Below are positions 28,093 through 35,524 of a stretch of DNA of 64,000 nucleotides, one piece after another (the first letter of the stretch is position 1; the number at the start of each line of letters is the position of its first letter). The position numbers were made by a program, and so were the translations under genes. Location of the stretch: assembly GCF_007676705.1 (NCBI RefSeq), contig NZ_VEBF01000001.1:2046001-2110000 (forward strand). Reading direction: 5' to 3'. Below the pieces are notes generated by a model. It was not told the DNA's origin. It saw only the letters and a program-made list of their open reading frames with translations, and did not search any database. Origin of the DNA: Paenibacillus xylanexedens. GTDB lineage: Bacteria; Bacillota; Bacilli; Paenibacillales; Paenibacillaceae.

Positions 28093-28837
28093 AGATATCA
28101 TTCAGATTACAGGCATCACCAAACGCGCATTACATTATTACGATAAAACGGATCTATTAAAACCAAGCAAAGTTGAGGACAACGGCTATCGCTATTACGA
28201 TCAAGAGGCACTGGGGAATCTGCAAATGATTCTTTTGTTCAAAGAAATGAATTTCACATTGAAAGACATTGCAGCCATGATGCAACTCTCCAAAGAAGAA
28301 CAGAAAGATATCCTGAGAGAGCATCGCAGTACACTCGTTCAACGCAAACAAAAGCTCGAAACCATCATCGACCAGTTGGACGAGTATGTGGATGGGACGG
28401 ATATCTCTCATCTTCATCTGTTTGACGACTCTTCCATTCTGTCCATTCAAGAACAATATGAATCCGAGGCGAAGTTTGTATATGGAGATACCGAGAAATA
28501 TCAGGAATTTGAAGCTAATGTGAGCGAGCTGTCTGTGGAAGAGCAAGAAAAAGCCTACCAGCAGTTCTCGGTCAACATGGAGCAGGTATTTCGAGAATTG
28601 GCGAAGCACCAGGATCTGTCTCCTGCTTCTGGTGAGGTACAAGCGTTAGTGTGTGAATGGAAGGGTTGCCTGGAGCAGTTTATGGTCTGTGATACAGAGA
28701 TTCTGAGATGTATCGCGGAGACCTATACGACAGATCGTCGCTACGTGGGTTATTTTGATCAGTTTGGTGATGAGGATTTTTTGAGTTTTTTGTATGAAGC
28801 GATTATGGTTTATGTGGAGAGTGAGGAGGTAACTTGA
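28067..28837 (+). CDS. MerR-family regulator with TipAS-like effector domain
   Basis: Predicted 256 residues. The N-terminal winged helix MerR domain reads YFTVKDIIQITGITKRALHY, with the typical NGYRYYDQEAL wing. A coiled coil of about 40 residues follows, then a TipAS-like ligand domain with EYESEAKFVYG-like spacing and YFDQFGDEDFLSF. The ATG at 28067 follows AAAGGA with 7-base spacing; the frame is open 11 codons further up. It overlaps the DUF2268 gene by 26 bases and the next gene as TGATG. TipAS domains bind small hydrophobic or peptide antibiotics, which fits the MFS exporter two genes upstream, though that link is inference. Confidence 0.88.
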   Translation: MKTPYFTVKDIIQITGITKRALHYYDKTDLLKPSKVEDNGYRYYDQEALGNLQMILLFKEMNFTLKDIAAMMQLSKEEQKDILREHRSTLVQRKQKLETIIDQLDEYVDGTDISHLHLFDDSSILSIQEQYESEAKFVYGDTEKYQEFEANVSELSVEEQEKAYQQFSVNMEQVFRELAKHQDLSPASGEVQALVCEWKGCLEQFMVCDTEILRCIAETYTTDRRYVGYFDQFGDEDFLSFLYEAIMVYVESEEVT

Positions 28838-29508
28838 TGCAAATGTTTCTTCATATGGCTATACACTTGATTACGGGCGGAACGATTCTATTACTTTTTC
28901 TAAATAAGCGGTTATCTCTTACTAAAGACTATATAATCACTATTGTTTTGGGATCTATTATTGCTATCACTCCTGACATCACTAAGTACTTTGGTGATAT
29001 ATTGTTACATTCTCTTGCTATGGTTCCCTTAATTGGAGCTGCATATGGCTGGATCATCTATAAAACCTTAAACGTTCGGTTCTTCTGGGCATGGATAAGT
29101 ACGATGGCCACATTATTCATCGGGCATCTTCTTATAGACCTTCTTGGTAATGGAATTAATTTGTTCTATCCTTTTACGAACCAAGAACAGAATTTCGCAA
29201 TCTTAGGATCAAATAATGAACTCATCATTTCTGCTTTGTTAGCCATCGCCACTACAATCACATTAATCTATAAAAAGGTTAAACCCATTGCAATAGTCTC
29301 ATTAGTACTAGCGGCTTCATTTGTTGTAAGCTTAGGAATTTCTAATGCAATAATAAGTTATTCTTTGCAACAACGTTACTCCTTCAATGATCCACAATAT
29401 ATTATTGTCTATCCAGATAACACCCCATTTCACTGGAACTTTTATGTAAGGATTGATGAACTCACTATTATTTCCGGCAAGGGAAGTTATTTCACAGTGA
29501 CAAAATGA
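28837..29508 (+). CDS. Membrane protein resembling DUF457/YdjM-type metal-dependent hydrolases
   Basis: Predicted 223 residues with about five hydrophobic segments. Family-like features are an N-terminal HMAIHLITGG, the IIAITPDITKYFGD loop and GHLLIDLLGNG, which place His and Asp residues at the membrane face as in YdjM-like proteins. The ATG at 28837 overlaps the MerR stop as TGATG behind GAGGAGG. Base composition turns AT-rich here, unlike the upstream genes. It is the last intact gene before the decayed island. The assignment is tentative. Confidence 0.65.
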   Translation: MQMFLHMAIHLITGGTILLLFLNKRLSLTKDYIITIVLGSIIAITPDITKYFGDILLHSLAMVPLIGAAYGWIIYKTLNVRFFWAWISTMATLFIGHLLIDLLGNGINLFYPFTNQEQNFAILGSNNELIISALLAIATTITLIYKKVKPIAIVSLVLAASFVVSLGISNAIISYSLQQRYSFNDPQYIIVYPDNTPFHWNFYVRIDELTIISGKGSYFTVTK

Positions 29509-29561
29509 TTAAAACAATTATTATTATTGAAAAGACTCAATTTGAAGGTCTAAATGTACTC

Positions 29562-29601
29562 AAAAAAAGCTGTAGCAGCCCAAATTGGAATCGCTGCAGC
29601 T
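29562..29601 (-). terminator. Terminator of a decayed minus-strand gene (left island edge)
   Basis: Minus-strand AGCTGCAGCGATTCC pairs with a GGGCTGCTACAGCT arm, followed by seven T. It closely resembles the terminator at 34558-34600. Confidence 0.75.
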
Positions 29602-29607
29602 TCTTCT

Positions 29608-29778
29608 CTACTTCCCTGTCCCTCGCTCAAAATACGCATGCAACCGATACAAACAAATCTCCTTCGTCCAACGATACAGCAACGCCCGTTCCTCTGCATC
29701 CTGCACCTGCACATTCAGCGAGAACACGCCATCCTCGAACCGCGCCATACTGCCCTTCGCCCCACTCCGCAAGCCCAT
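29608..29778 (-). pseudogene. 3' fragment of a gene of unknown function
   Basis: An open stretch of 56 codons with the composition of the GC-richer core genome reads MGLRSGAKGSMARFEDGVFS onward and ends YFERGTGK before a proper terminator. There is no ribosome binding site and an in-frame stop lies just upstream, so it looks like the C-terminus of a longer gene whose 5' part was replaced by AT-rich DNA. A second tail, YFERGIEA, precedes the near-identical terminator at 34558. Confidence 0.55.
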
Positions 29779-29809
29779 GATATCAACGATATAAAATCAT
29801 ATAGAAATA

Positions 29810-30184
29810 GTGCATCATCAACATCTGAATCCGACCTCTATAATCCAATATCACATGCTGATTGGCCAGAATTCAATTTTGAGGATTTAGTTACAGAACA
29901 ATCGGATATCGTAGTACATGTAAAAGTTCAGATACACAAGCGAAACCACATGTTGATGGGCAGCCACAAGCACAACTGGCTACATTGGAAATTCTTGATA
30001 CAATCAAGGGACACTCACATGATAAAATTGTTTTGGATCAAGCTCTAGATTATGTTGAAAAAGGGAACACATAGTCATCAAAGAAGTAGACGGTCTATAT
30101 ACTAGTAACATCCCAAATTTCAAAGGAAGTTTCACAGAATTAAAAGCTTTTGAATCAGCTTTTGATAGTGAACAATCTAGTTAG
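29810..30184 (+). pseudogene. Frameshifted remnant of a secreted-type protein
   Basis: Three consecutive pieces in different frames read as one protein: ADWPEFNFEDLVTEQSDIVV, then DGQPQAQLATLEILDTIKG to YVEKGNT, then EVDGLYTSNIPNFKG to the stop after FDSEQSS. One frame change lies near 29950 and another near 30074. No start codon or signal peptide remains. It resembles small extracytoplasmic proteins of bacilli but I cannot name a family. Confidence 0.6.
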
Positions 30185-30468
30185 AATTAATTTTCAAATG
30201 GAGAAGTAGTTGATATCACCTACTTCTTCCACTTTGTTTTCTATTATCAAACTTATATAAAGGAGATGTGTGGGTTGCGTAAAATGGACAATTTCTGATG
30301 TGACAGTATTCGCTAAGAACTTTTCTCTTACTATGTTGAATTAGCATCTGAACTTAGCTAAACAGAAAACCCTTAGAACGAATCCTAGAGGGCTACAACT
30401 GTTTATTCTTCGTGCTGCTTTATGTTTATGTAGAGGGTATTTTCTCTGTAATTTAATCAAGGCTTTTT
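30185..30468. other. Gene-free AT-rich stretch
   Basis: No credible open frame on either strand. There is a short imperfect hairpin near 30369-30392 (CCCTTAG / CTAGAGGG). It separates the decayed gene from the end of the DUF262-HNH gene. Confidence 0.5.
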
Positions 30469-31551
30469 TTAAATTCCTGATTTTCTCCTATTATCATCTT
30501 TACATAGCATTTGACAATTATTAGCAGTCGTTTTACCACCTCCATGCCAAGGGGTTATATGGTCTGCTTCCATTTCATTAAGTTCAAAATGCTTTCCACA
30601 CTTAACGCAGACTCCTTGTTGTCTTTCGTATGCTTCTCGCTTTTGGTTGTCGGTGAAGGCACGGATGTTTAAGTGTTTCTCTTCTCGAGTTAAGACGTAA
30701 GTATAAATACCTCTTTTATTTGTTATATCTTCGTCTTGCATTAATTCAGAAATTTCTTTTTCAAGTTTAGCAGAATCAAAATTTTTACTTTTTAATTCAT
30801 TATACAGAAACCCCCATGGAATACCTTTCATTTCTTTGCGGTACTTTGGAAATACAGCTTTTACCCAATTAATTACACTTTGAAAATATAGCCACAATTC
30901 ATTAGCATTAGGCTCGTGTTGGTGTTCAGCCATATATCGCTCAATGGAATCATTACTTATCCATTTTATCGTGGTTTCTAAATAATCCTGCCTAATTGGT
31001 GTTCCACTTAAATGATCGCTTCCAATACCGTAGGCTGGACAACTGTTCTTACTAAAATATCTTTTAGCATCAGAAACCCACGAACCAGAATAAACTGCAT
31101 TTCTTAATTCTTGGTCTGTTAGTTTTTCACCAGCGATGTTAATTGTTTTGAACCATTCCAATTTTTCGCTATCCGTTCCGCTACACAAATATACCATTAG
31201 TTTATAGTCCAAAATTTGTTCTTGTTCATCTTTTTGTAGATTATGAAAGTATCTGTTTTGATAGGCAAAATCACCTTCTACAAACTGACTAATTGATATG
31301 GTACGTTGTTGTCCATCAATAACCTCAAAGTTTTCCTCTTCACGTACAGCCCAATACATTACATTAAGTGGAAAATCCTTTGTGATGGTATCAATAACAG
31401 CATCTCTTTGTTTATCCTTATAGATAAATTCTCTTTGGTATGGTGGACGAATATCCAATTTGCCCTCATAGCCAACAACTCCATGTTCTTCGTTATCTTG
31501 ATAGCCATTTGTCAACTCACGGACTGTAATTTCTTTAAGTTCTATATTCAT
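30469..31551 (-). CDS. DUF262 protein with C-terminal HNH endonuclease
   Basis: Predicted 360 residues. The N-terminal DUF262 domain has PPYQREFIY and the nucleotide-linked motif DGQQR at residues 79-83. A helical middle follows. The C-terminus (about 315-360) is an HNH nuclease: CVKCGKHFELNEMEADHITP with the metal-binding DH pair, then the Asn of ANNCQMLC. The ATG at 31551 begins one base after the methyltransferase stop, with GTGGGA upstream. DUF262 proteins include the GmrS half of the GmrSD modification-dependent restriction enzyme. Beside a methyltransferase, the likelier role here is cleavage of unmodified DNA (inference). The gene is AT-rich, consistent with transfer. Confidence 0.85.
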   Translation of the reverse strand: MNIELKEITVRELTNGYQDNEEHGVVGYEGKLDIRPPYQREFIYKDKQRDAVIDTITKDFPLNVMYWAVREEENFEVIDGQQRTISISQFVEGDFAYQNRYFHNLQKDEQEQILDYKLMVYLCSGTDSEKLEWFKTINIAGEKLTDQELRNAVYSGSWVSDAKRYFSKNSCPAYGIGSDHLSGTPIRQDYLETTIKWISNDSIERYMAEHQHEPNANELWLYFQSVINWVKAVFPKYRKEMKGIPWGFLYNELKSKNFDSAKLEKEISELMQDEDITNKRGIYTYVLTREEKHLNIRAFTDNQKREAYERQQGVCVKCGKHFELNEMEADHITPWHGGGKTTANNCQMLCKDDNRRKSGI

Positions 31552-31552
31552 A

Positions 31553-32602
31553 TTAATTTCCCACTCTCTTATTTCTGACAAGTATTCTAGCGTAAGGAAC
31601 ATCAACAACTCCATCTGTAATCATATATAAATCACCATCAACTGCACCCCTTTTTTGAATTTCTTTCCGATATCTTTTATGTTCTTCTTTGTATGGTTGA
31701 ACACCAACTTCTAAACCTGAATTAGATATGCCTAGACCAATAATTTCAAATTGGTTTTGATTGTGTTTATCTAAAAAGGTAATAGGTACTCCCATAACAC
31801 CTTCATAATCCATCGGTATATCTTTAACCTTATTTACATTGATGGCATTGAAGTTTTCATACTTTGGATATTCTTCGGGATTGTATTGCTTATAAAGTAT
31901 TAAATCCTCGTGTCGCTTTGATAAATCCATATTTGTAAACCAGCATATACTTCCTAAACTACGATATTTAATTCCATCTTCACCAATTCTAAACCGTGTT
32001 TCCCTTGGTTCATAATAATCAGGAACTTTAAATTCCATATCACCGCTGTTATTACCAAGCCATACTTTATTTTCCTTTAGTAAAGCAAATATCTCTTTAT
32101 ATGTTATTGCATTTTGATTTCCAATAATTAAAAACTTTTTATCATATTCCATAAGTTGCGCTATATATTCTCTGAATAATGAAAATGGTGGATTTGTTAC
32201 GACAATATCAGCTTGTTTTAGAAGTTCGATAGTTTCTTCACTACGAAAATCTCCGTCACCGTTTAAGTACTTAATGCCTATATCCTCTGGGTCAGGTACA
32301 TTCTTTCCGCTTTTATCACCTTCATATTCTAAATAAATGGCTTGTTCGGATTCATTTTGGCTAAACAAGTCCATTTCTTGATTTTTATAACAAGTTGCAA
32401 TTAATTTTTTCAGACCTAACTTATTAAAATTGTATGAAAAATAATGGAAGAAATTACTTACTCGTGGGTCATCACAATTGCAGTAAACAACTTTATCTTT
32501 AAAGTGGCTTTTGTAATGTTTTAGTTCCCGTTCAATATCAGTTAATTGAGTATAAAATTCGTCTTGTTTTGATGTTTTCGCATTATGTTGACTTCTTGCC
32601 AT
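31553..32602 (-). CDS. Adenine-specific DNA methyltransferase, EcoRI-methylase family
   Basis: Predicted 349 residues. The start AKTSKQDEFYTQLTDIERE, the cofactor region VVYCNCDDPRVSNFF (about 38-52) and the catalytic motif IV NPPF at 137-140 match the EcoRI-type N6-adenine methylases. SICWFTNMDLSKRHEDL and the C-terminal ILVRNKRVGN also fit. The length equals the family norm (about 325-350), so it appears intact. The ATG at 32602 has GAAGAGGTG upstream. It is the first gene of a two-gene unit with the DUF262-HNH gene. Expected role: modify a specific sequence and protect it from the partner nuclease. Confidence 0.88.
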   Translation of the reverse strand: MARSQHNAKTSKQDEFYTQLTDIERELKHYKSHFKDKVVYCNCDDPRVSNFFHYFSYNFNKLGLKKLIATCYKNQEMDLFSQNESEQAIYLEYEGDKSGKNVPDPEDIGIKYLNGDGDFRSEETIELLKQADIVVTNPPFSLFREYIAQLMEYDKKFLIIGNQNAITYKEIFALLKENKVWLGNNSGDMEFKVPDYYEPRETRFRIGEDGIKYRSLGSICWFTNMDLSKRHEDLILYKQYNPEEYPKYENFNAINVNKVKDIPMDYEGVMGVPITFLDKHNQNQFEIIGLGISNSGLEVGVQPYKEEHKRYRKEIQKRGAVDGDLYMITDGVVDVPYARILVRNKRVGN

Positions 32603-32800
32603 TTTTACTACACCTCTTCATCACTGTAGATTACATTTCGAATAAATCTTTGCCCTATTCCATTTATGCAACTACCTTATTAGTTGTCCTTATTCTTTCC
32701 CTAATCATTATATCAAAGTATCAAAGATATTGAGTTTTTGTTTTTTACCCGAAAAGACATCAAAACTCACTTCATAAATTCGTAGAATAATATCTGTATC
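32603..32800. other. Promoter region of the methyltransferase-nuclease unit
   Basis: AT-rich sequence without a gene. On the minus strand a good -10 (TATAAT, near 32708-32713) is visible but the -35 is weak. No controller-protein gene lies next to it. Confidence 0.35.
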
Positions 32801-32950
32801 CTAGGTCTGCACCTGTGCGTACAATCATTTCAAGAAATATGGTACGGAACAAACGAGGGTAAACTTTACCTTGACAACATAATGCGATTCATTCGGCACT
32901 GGGTGGATCTAATCACAAAACCATATAAGCCTAAGCCTTCTAAGGCATAG
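32801..32950 (+). pseudogene. C-terminal remnant of an unidentified (phage-like) protein
   Basis: A reading frame without a start codon reads QSFQEIWYGTNEGKLYLDNI and ends DLITKPYKPKPSKA at a stop. A 9-bp hairpin GAGCCATCC / GGATGGCTC (32955-32986) follows directly and looks like its old terminator. I cannot name the family. Confidence 0.45.
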
Positions 32951-32954
32951 AAAT

Positions 32955-32986
32955 GAGCCATCCTGACCATTATCATGGGATGGCTC
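32955..32986 (+). terminator. Hairpin after the 32801-32950 remnant
   Basis: Perfect GAGCCATCC / GGATGGCTC stem with a 14-base loop. The following T-content is modest. Confidence 0.45.
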
Positions 32987-33089
32987 TGTCTTAACATCCA
33001 CTTATATAGCCTCTCAGCGCTCTCAGACTGTGCTAACGGTCTTAAATGGCTCAATATTACTCTCACCCGCTTTAGTTGCTTCTAGCTTC

Positions 33090-33649
33090 CTCCGATTTAG
33101 TTCACAGTAAAGTGAACCCTTGCTTACGTCAGTCATTTCTTGAATCTACGCTATTGTAAATTCTCCGCTCTCGTATAGCTTAACTGCCTTGTCTAGCTTC
33201 TTCTTATCTGTCATGGAACGACCACCCTTCCGTCCACGCGCCTACCCGCTTCTAGCCCTGCTACAGTTCGTTCATGGATGATTGACTTCTCAAACTCTGC
33301 AAATACAGTCATCATGCCGAACATTGCCTTACCTGCGGCCGTAGAGGTATCAATGTTATCAGAGAGGCTAACGAACTCAAAGCCCTTCTTTTCACTAGAT
33401 CAAGTGTTATTATTAGCTTTAATGTCGAACGTACCAAGCGGTCAAGTTTGAATACAATGAAAGTATCACCTTCACAAGCGTATCTAAAACCCTCTCTAGT
33501 TCGGGGCGGTCGTCTTTGCCACCGCTCGCCTTCTCATAATAAATTTTGTCAAACCCGAACTTTTCTAGTGCATCCATTTGTGAAATGAGCGACTGGTAGC
33601 GGTTGGTACTCTTGCTTAAGCTATTTTCATTGATGTTCCCCTTTGTCAT
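33090..33649 (-). pseudogene. Serine recombinase (resolvase/invertase family), decayed
   Basis: Read on the minus strand through several frame changes, the pieces are RYQSLISQMDALEKFGFDKI and DDRPELERVLDTLVK, then GDTFIVFKLDRLVRST, SLSDNIDTSTAAGKAMFGMM, FAEFEKSIIHERTVAGLEAG and a C-terminal helix-turn-helix MTDVSKGSLYCELNRRK. This is the order of a complete small serine recombinase. The extreme N-terminus with the catalytic serine is missing or altered, and at least three frameshifts or stops interrupt it, so it cannot be active. It marks a former mobile element. Confidence 0.85.
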
Positions 33650-33698
33650 TTCAATATTTACACTCTACCAAAAACATACCTTTTCGTAAATATGATTT

Positions 33699-33787
33699 CG
33701 AAACGAGTTTCGTACTGAATTCAATGGGTTATTCTCCATAGAAATAGCATCTAAAAAAACGTTTCATAAACAATCGTTTTCGTACTG
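33699..33787. repeat. res-like repeats upstream of the recombinase remnant
   Basis: TTTCGTACTG occurs at 33708-33717 and again at 33778-33787. Each copy is preceded by a partial palindrome (CGAAACGAGTTTCG at 33699-33712; GTTTCATAAAC near 33761). Such paired short dyads beside a serine recombinase gene resemble resolution-site subsites. Confidence 0.4.
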
Positions 33788-33801
33788 TTGTGCACATAAT
33801 T

Positions 33802-33836
33802 AACACGAGCCTTCAGTGATTCTAGAGGCTCGTGTT
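33802..33836. terminator. Strong hairpin near the Bro-N fragment
   Basis: AACACGAGCCT / AGGCTCGTGTT with a 13-base loop, followed on the plus strand by CTTT. It may have ended a lost plus-strand gene. Confidence 0.5.
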
Positions 33837-33897
33837 CTTTGGTCATTTTCATTTTCTTAAAAATCGACTTTTGCAGTGGTCTTACTTCAAAAGATCC

Positions 33898-34239
33898 TTA
33901 CATCTCGTTCTTTAAGACGAGTTCAATAATAAGCCGTCTTATTGCTTTTTCATTTTCTAACTCCTTTTCAATTTTTTCTCGTATTATATAACCACCTTGT
34001 TCAAGAATGGAAGGTATTAAAACTTTATTCAACCACCGCATAAATGCCCTAGCTTCAGCTTTCCTTGTTGTCATCGAAATTAGTGAGTACAGCCCTATCT
34101 CGTTAACAATTGTCATCAACTCTTGATTTCCCCAATGACAGTCACCACAATGAGAATTTTTCTCATAATAGAGCTTATCCATCGCTTGCTTGGTATCCTT
34201 ATAATTTAGGGCCTTACATATGTCTTCAGCTACCCACAT
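33898..34239 (-). pseudogene. Phage antirepressor Bro-N domain, 5'-truncated
   Basis: 113 codons starting abruptly at WVAEDICKALNYKDTKQAMD, the middle of a Bro-N fold, then TIVNEIGLYSLISMTTRKAE and FMRWLNKVLIPSILEQGGY, which are diagnostic of the family. The first 25 or so residues of a normal Bro-N domain are absent and foreign sequence abuts the ATG, so this is a truncated relic of a prophage gene. The short C-terminal end is charged and may also be incomplete. Confidence 0.8.
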
Positions 34240-34240
34240 A

Positions 34241-34450
34241 AATCTTTCTGATCCCGACTACTATGTGAAATCCGGGTCCAAATATGTGATGTTTTTAGAT
34301 AATACAGGTTCTTACTACACCCAAAAATCTGAAAACTTATTACTCGAAGAATCGGATGGAAAATTCCCCTCTAGTATTAAAGGCTTGAATAGAAATTATA
34401 GTCTGGAGGAAATCGCATTAGAAATATCTAAAATTACATCTGACCAATAA
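34241..34450 (+). pseudogene. 3' fragment of a secreted-type protein
   Basis: A plus-strand frame without its own start reads DPDYYVKSGSKYVMFLDNTG and ends ISKITSDQ at a stop. It abuts the truncated Bro-N gene head to head. The style (GSKYVMFL) resembles extracytoplasmic stress or calcium-dependent lipoprotein tails, but the family is not recognised. It may be related to the remnant at 29810-30184, at the other edge of the island. Confidence 0.45.
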
Positions 34451-34557
34451 ACATAGACCAGAATAATTTAAAATTCCTGTCCGTAATCAACCATTAAACG
34501 CAATTTTATTGGGAAGGATTCCCTTGCTCCGAGAGATCCACCCTAACTACCCGCACT

Positions 34558-34600
34558 GCAAAAAAAGCTGCCCGATCCCCAAGTGGGTATCGCTGCAGCT
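34558..34600 (-). terminator. Terminator at the right island edge, near-copy of 29562-29601
   Basis: Minus-strand AGCTGCAGCGATACCC / GGGGATCGGGCAGCT is followed by seven T. Just upstream on the same strand is the tail YFERGIEA and a stop, parallel to YFERGTGK before the terminator at 29562. It also serves the MazG-like gene. Confidence 0.75.
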
Positions 34601-34687
34601 TCTCTTCTCTGTTCTATGCTTCTATACCCCGCTCAAAATATCCGGGTAATCAGTTCGTCTGCCAAGTTAACTGTAATGAGTTTAACG

Positions 34688-35014
34688 TTAAGCTTCGTCG
34701 ACATCGATCAGATACACCCGTTCTTGGAATCCACCACGCGCCTCCGCTTTGTCTGACCGCAGCTTATCGAGCTGCGCCGCATTCGCACCGTGTACCTCTG
34801 CTAGCGCCCGGATCACTTCCAACATGTCGGCCAGTTCCTCCAACGCTTCCTGATCGCTTCCTGCACTCATGTATTCTTCCGATTCTTCACTCAGCTTCGT
34901 TCGTAATTCTTGCTTATATTCCTCCGGGTCCAGAATGCGCGTCCGGCATTCCTTACCACTGGATGTGATAATATGCGGAATCTTGTCCCGCACCAATTTG
35001 TTGTATGTAGGCAT
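34688..35014 (-). CDS. MazG-like nucleotide pyrophosphohydrolase
   Basis: Predicted 108 residues. It opens PTYNKLVRDKIPHII, typical of the all-alpha NTP pyrophosphatase family related to phosphoribosyl-ATP pyrophosphatase. It keeps the metal-binding acidic helices: the EExxE-like EESEEY and EELADMLEVIRAL. The ATG at 35014 lies about 10 bases after AAAGGATG; the open frame extends 22 codons upstream without a better site. Base composition is core-like, so it marks the end of the island. House-cleaning hydrolysis of non-canonical NTPs is the usual role; the substrate here is unknown. Confidence 0.85.
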   Translation of the reverse strand: MPTYNKLVRDKIPHIITSSGKECRTRILDPEEYKQELRTKLSEESEEYMSAGSDQEALEELADMLEVIRALAEVHGANAAQLDKLRSDKAEARGGFQERVYLIDVDEA

Positions 35015-35148
35015 GTGGTATAACATCCTTTCTGCTGTGAGAGCCTTCGAGCCTTGCGCAAGAATCTCCCTTTTTGCCATTATACCATTTGCTATGGGGA
35101 GGGATGGGTTGATTTTGTAAAGTAGTGGATTGGATTGAGGAGATAAAA

Positions 35149-35190
35149 ATAGCCCATGACTACTCCGTACAGGAGTTGAAATAGGCTTAT
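35149..35190 (-). terminator. Terminator after the EndoU immunity gene
   Basis: Minus-strand AGCC...ACTCC pairs with GGAGT...GGCT (imperfect stem), followed by ATTTTTATC. Confidence 0.55.
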
Positions 35191-35200
35191 GTTTTTAACA

Positions 35201-35512
35201 TTATTCCTCAATGGATTGAATCGCATATTCTATATCCTGCTCCATATCCAGATCAGGATACTTCTTTTGCAATTGAAGAAGACAATCTATAAATGCTCGA
35301 CTTTGGAATTCAGAAGATAGATCTTCAAATATCTCACTGAGCCAATACAAATCTTCTTCTCCGCATTGATTTAGAAATGATATGGCACTCTGCTCATTCT
35401 CTTTTAGAATGTCTACCATCTCTTTCCATATCGTTTGAATAGTTGGATCGTCGGGATGTAAATCTTTTCTCTTCTTTACTAATGAGATAACTTTTTCACT
35501 GTAGTCTATCAT
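35201..35512 (-). CDS. Probable immunity protein for the EndoU toxin
   Basis: Predicted 103 residues, acidic and all-helical by pattern, for example CGEEDLYWLSEIFEDLSSEF and the C-terminal MEQDIEYAIQSIEE. I do not recognise the family. The assignment rests on position: it starts 12 bases after the toxin stop codon on the same strand, is small and acidic, and is closed by a terminator, the usual plan for toxin-immunity pairs. The ATG at 35512 has GGAGAG-like sequence upstream. It would bind and block the EndoU domain in the producing cell (inference). Confidence 0.7.
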   Translation of the reverse strand: MIDYSEKVISLVKKRKDLHPDDPTIQTIWKEMVDILKENEQSAISFLNQCGEEDLYWLSEIFEDLSSEFQSRAFIDCLLQLQKKYPDLDMEQDIEYAIQSIEE

Positions 35513-35524
35513 GGTTCGCTCTCC

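Noticed and set aside
29554..30048. Plus-strand open frame of 164 codons across the left island edge
   Set aside because: Its first part is antisense to the minus-strand tail and terminator at 29562-29778 and its second part joins one piece of the frameshifted remnant by chance. It is not one protein.
31306..31578. 90-codon plus-strand frame in the restriction pair
   Set aside because: Antisense to the DUF262-HNH gene, hydrophobic by base composition only, no ribosome binding site.
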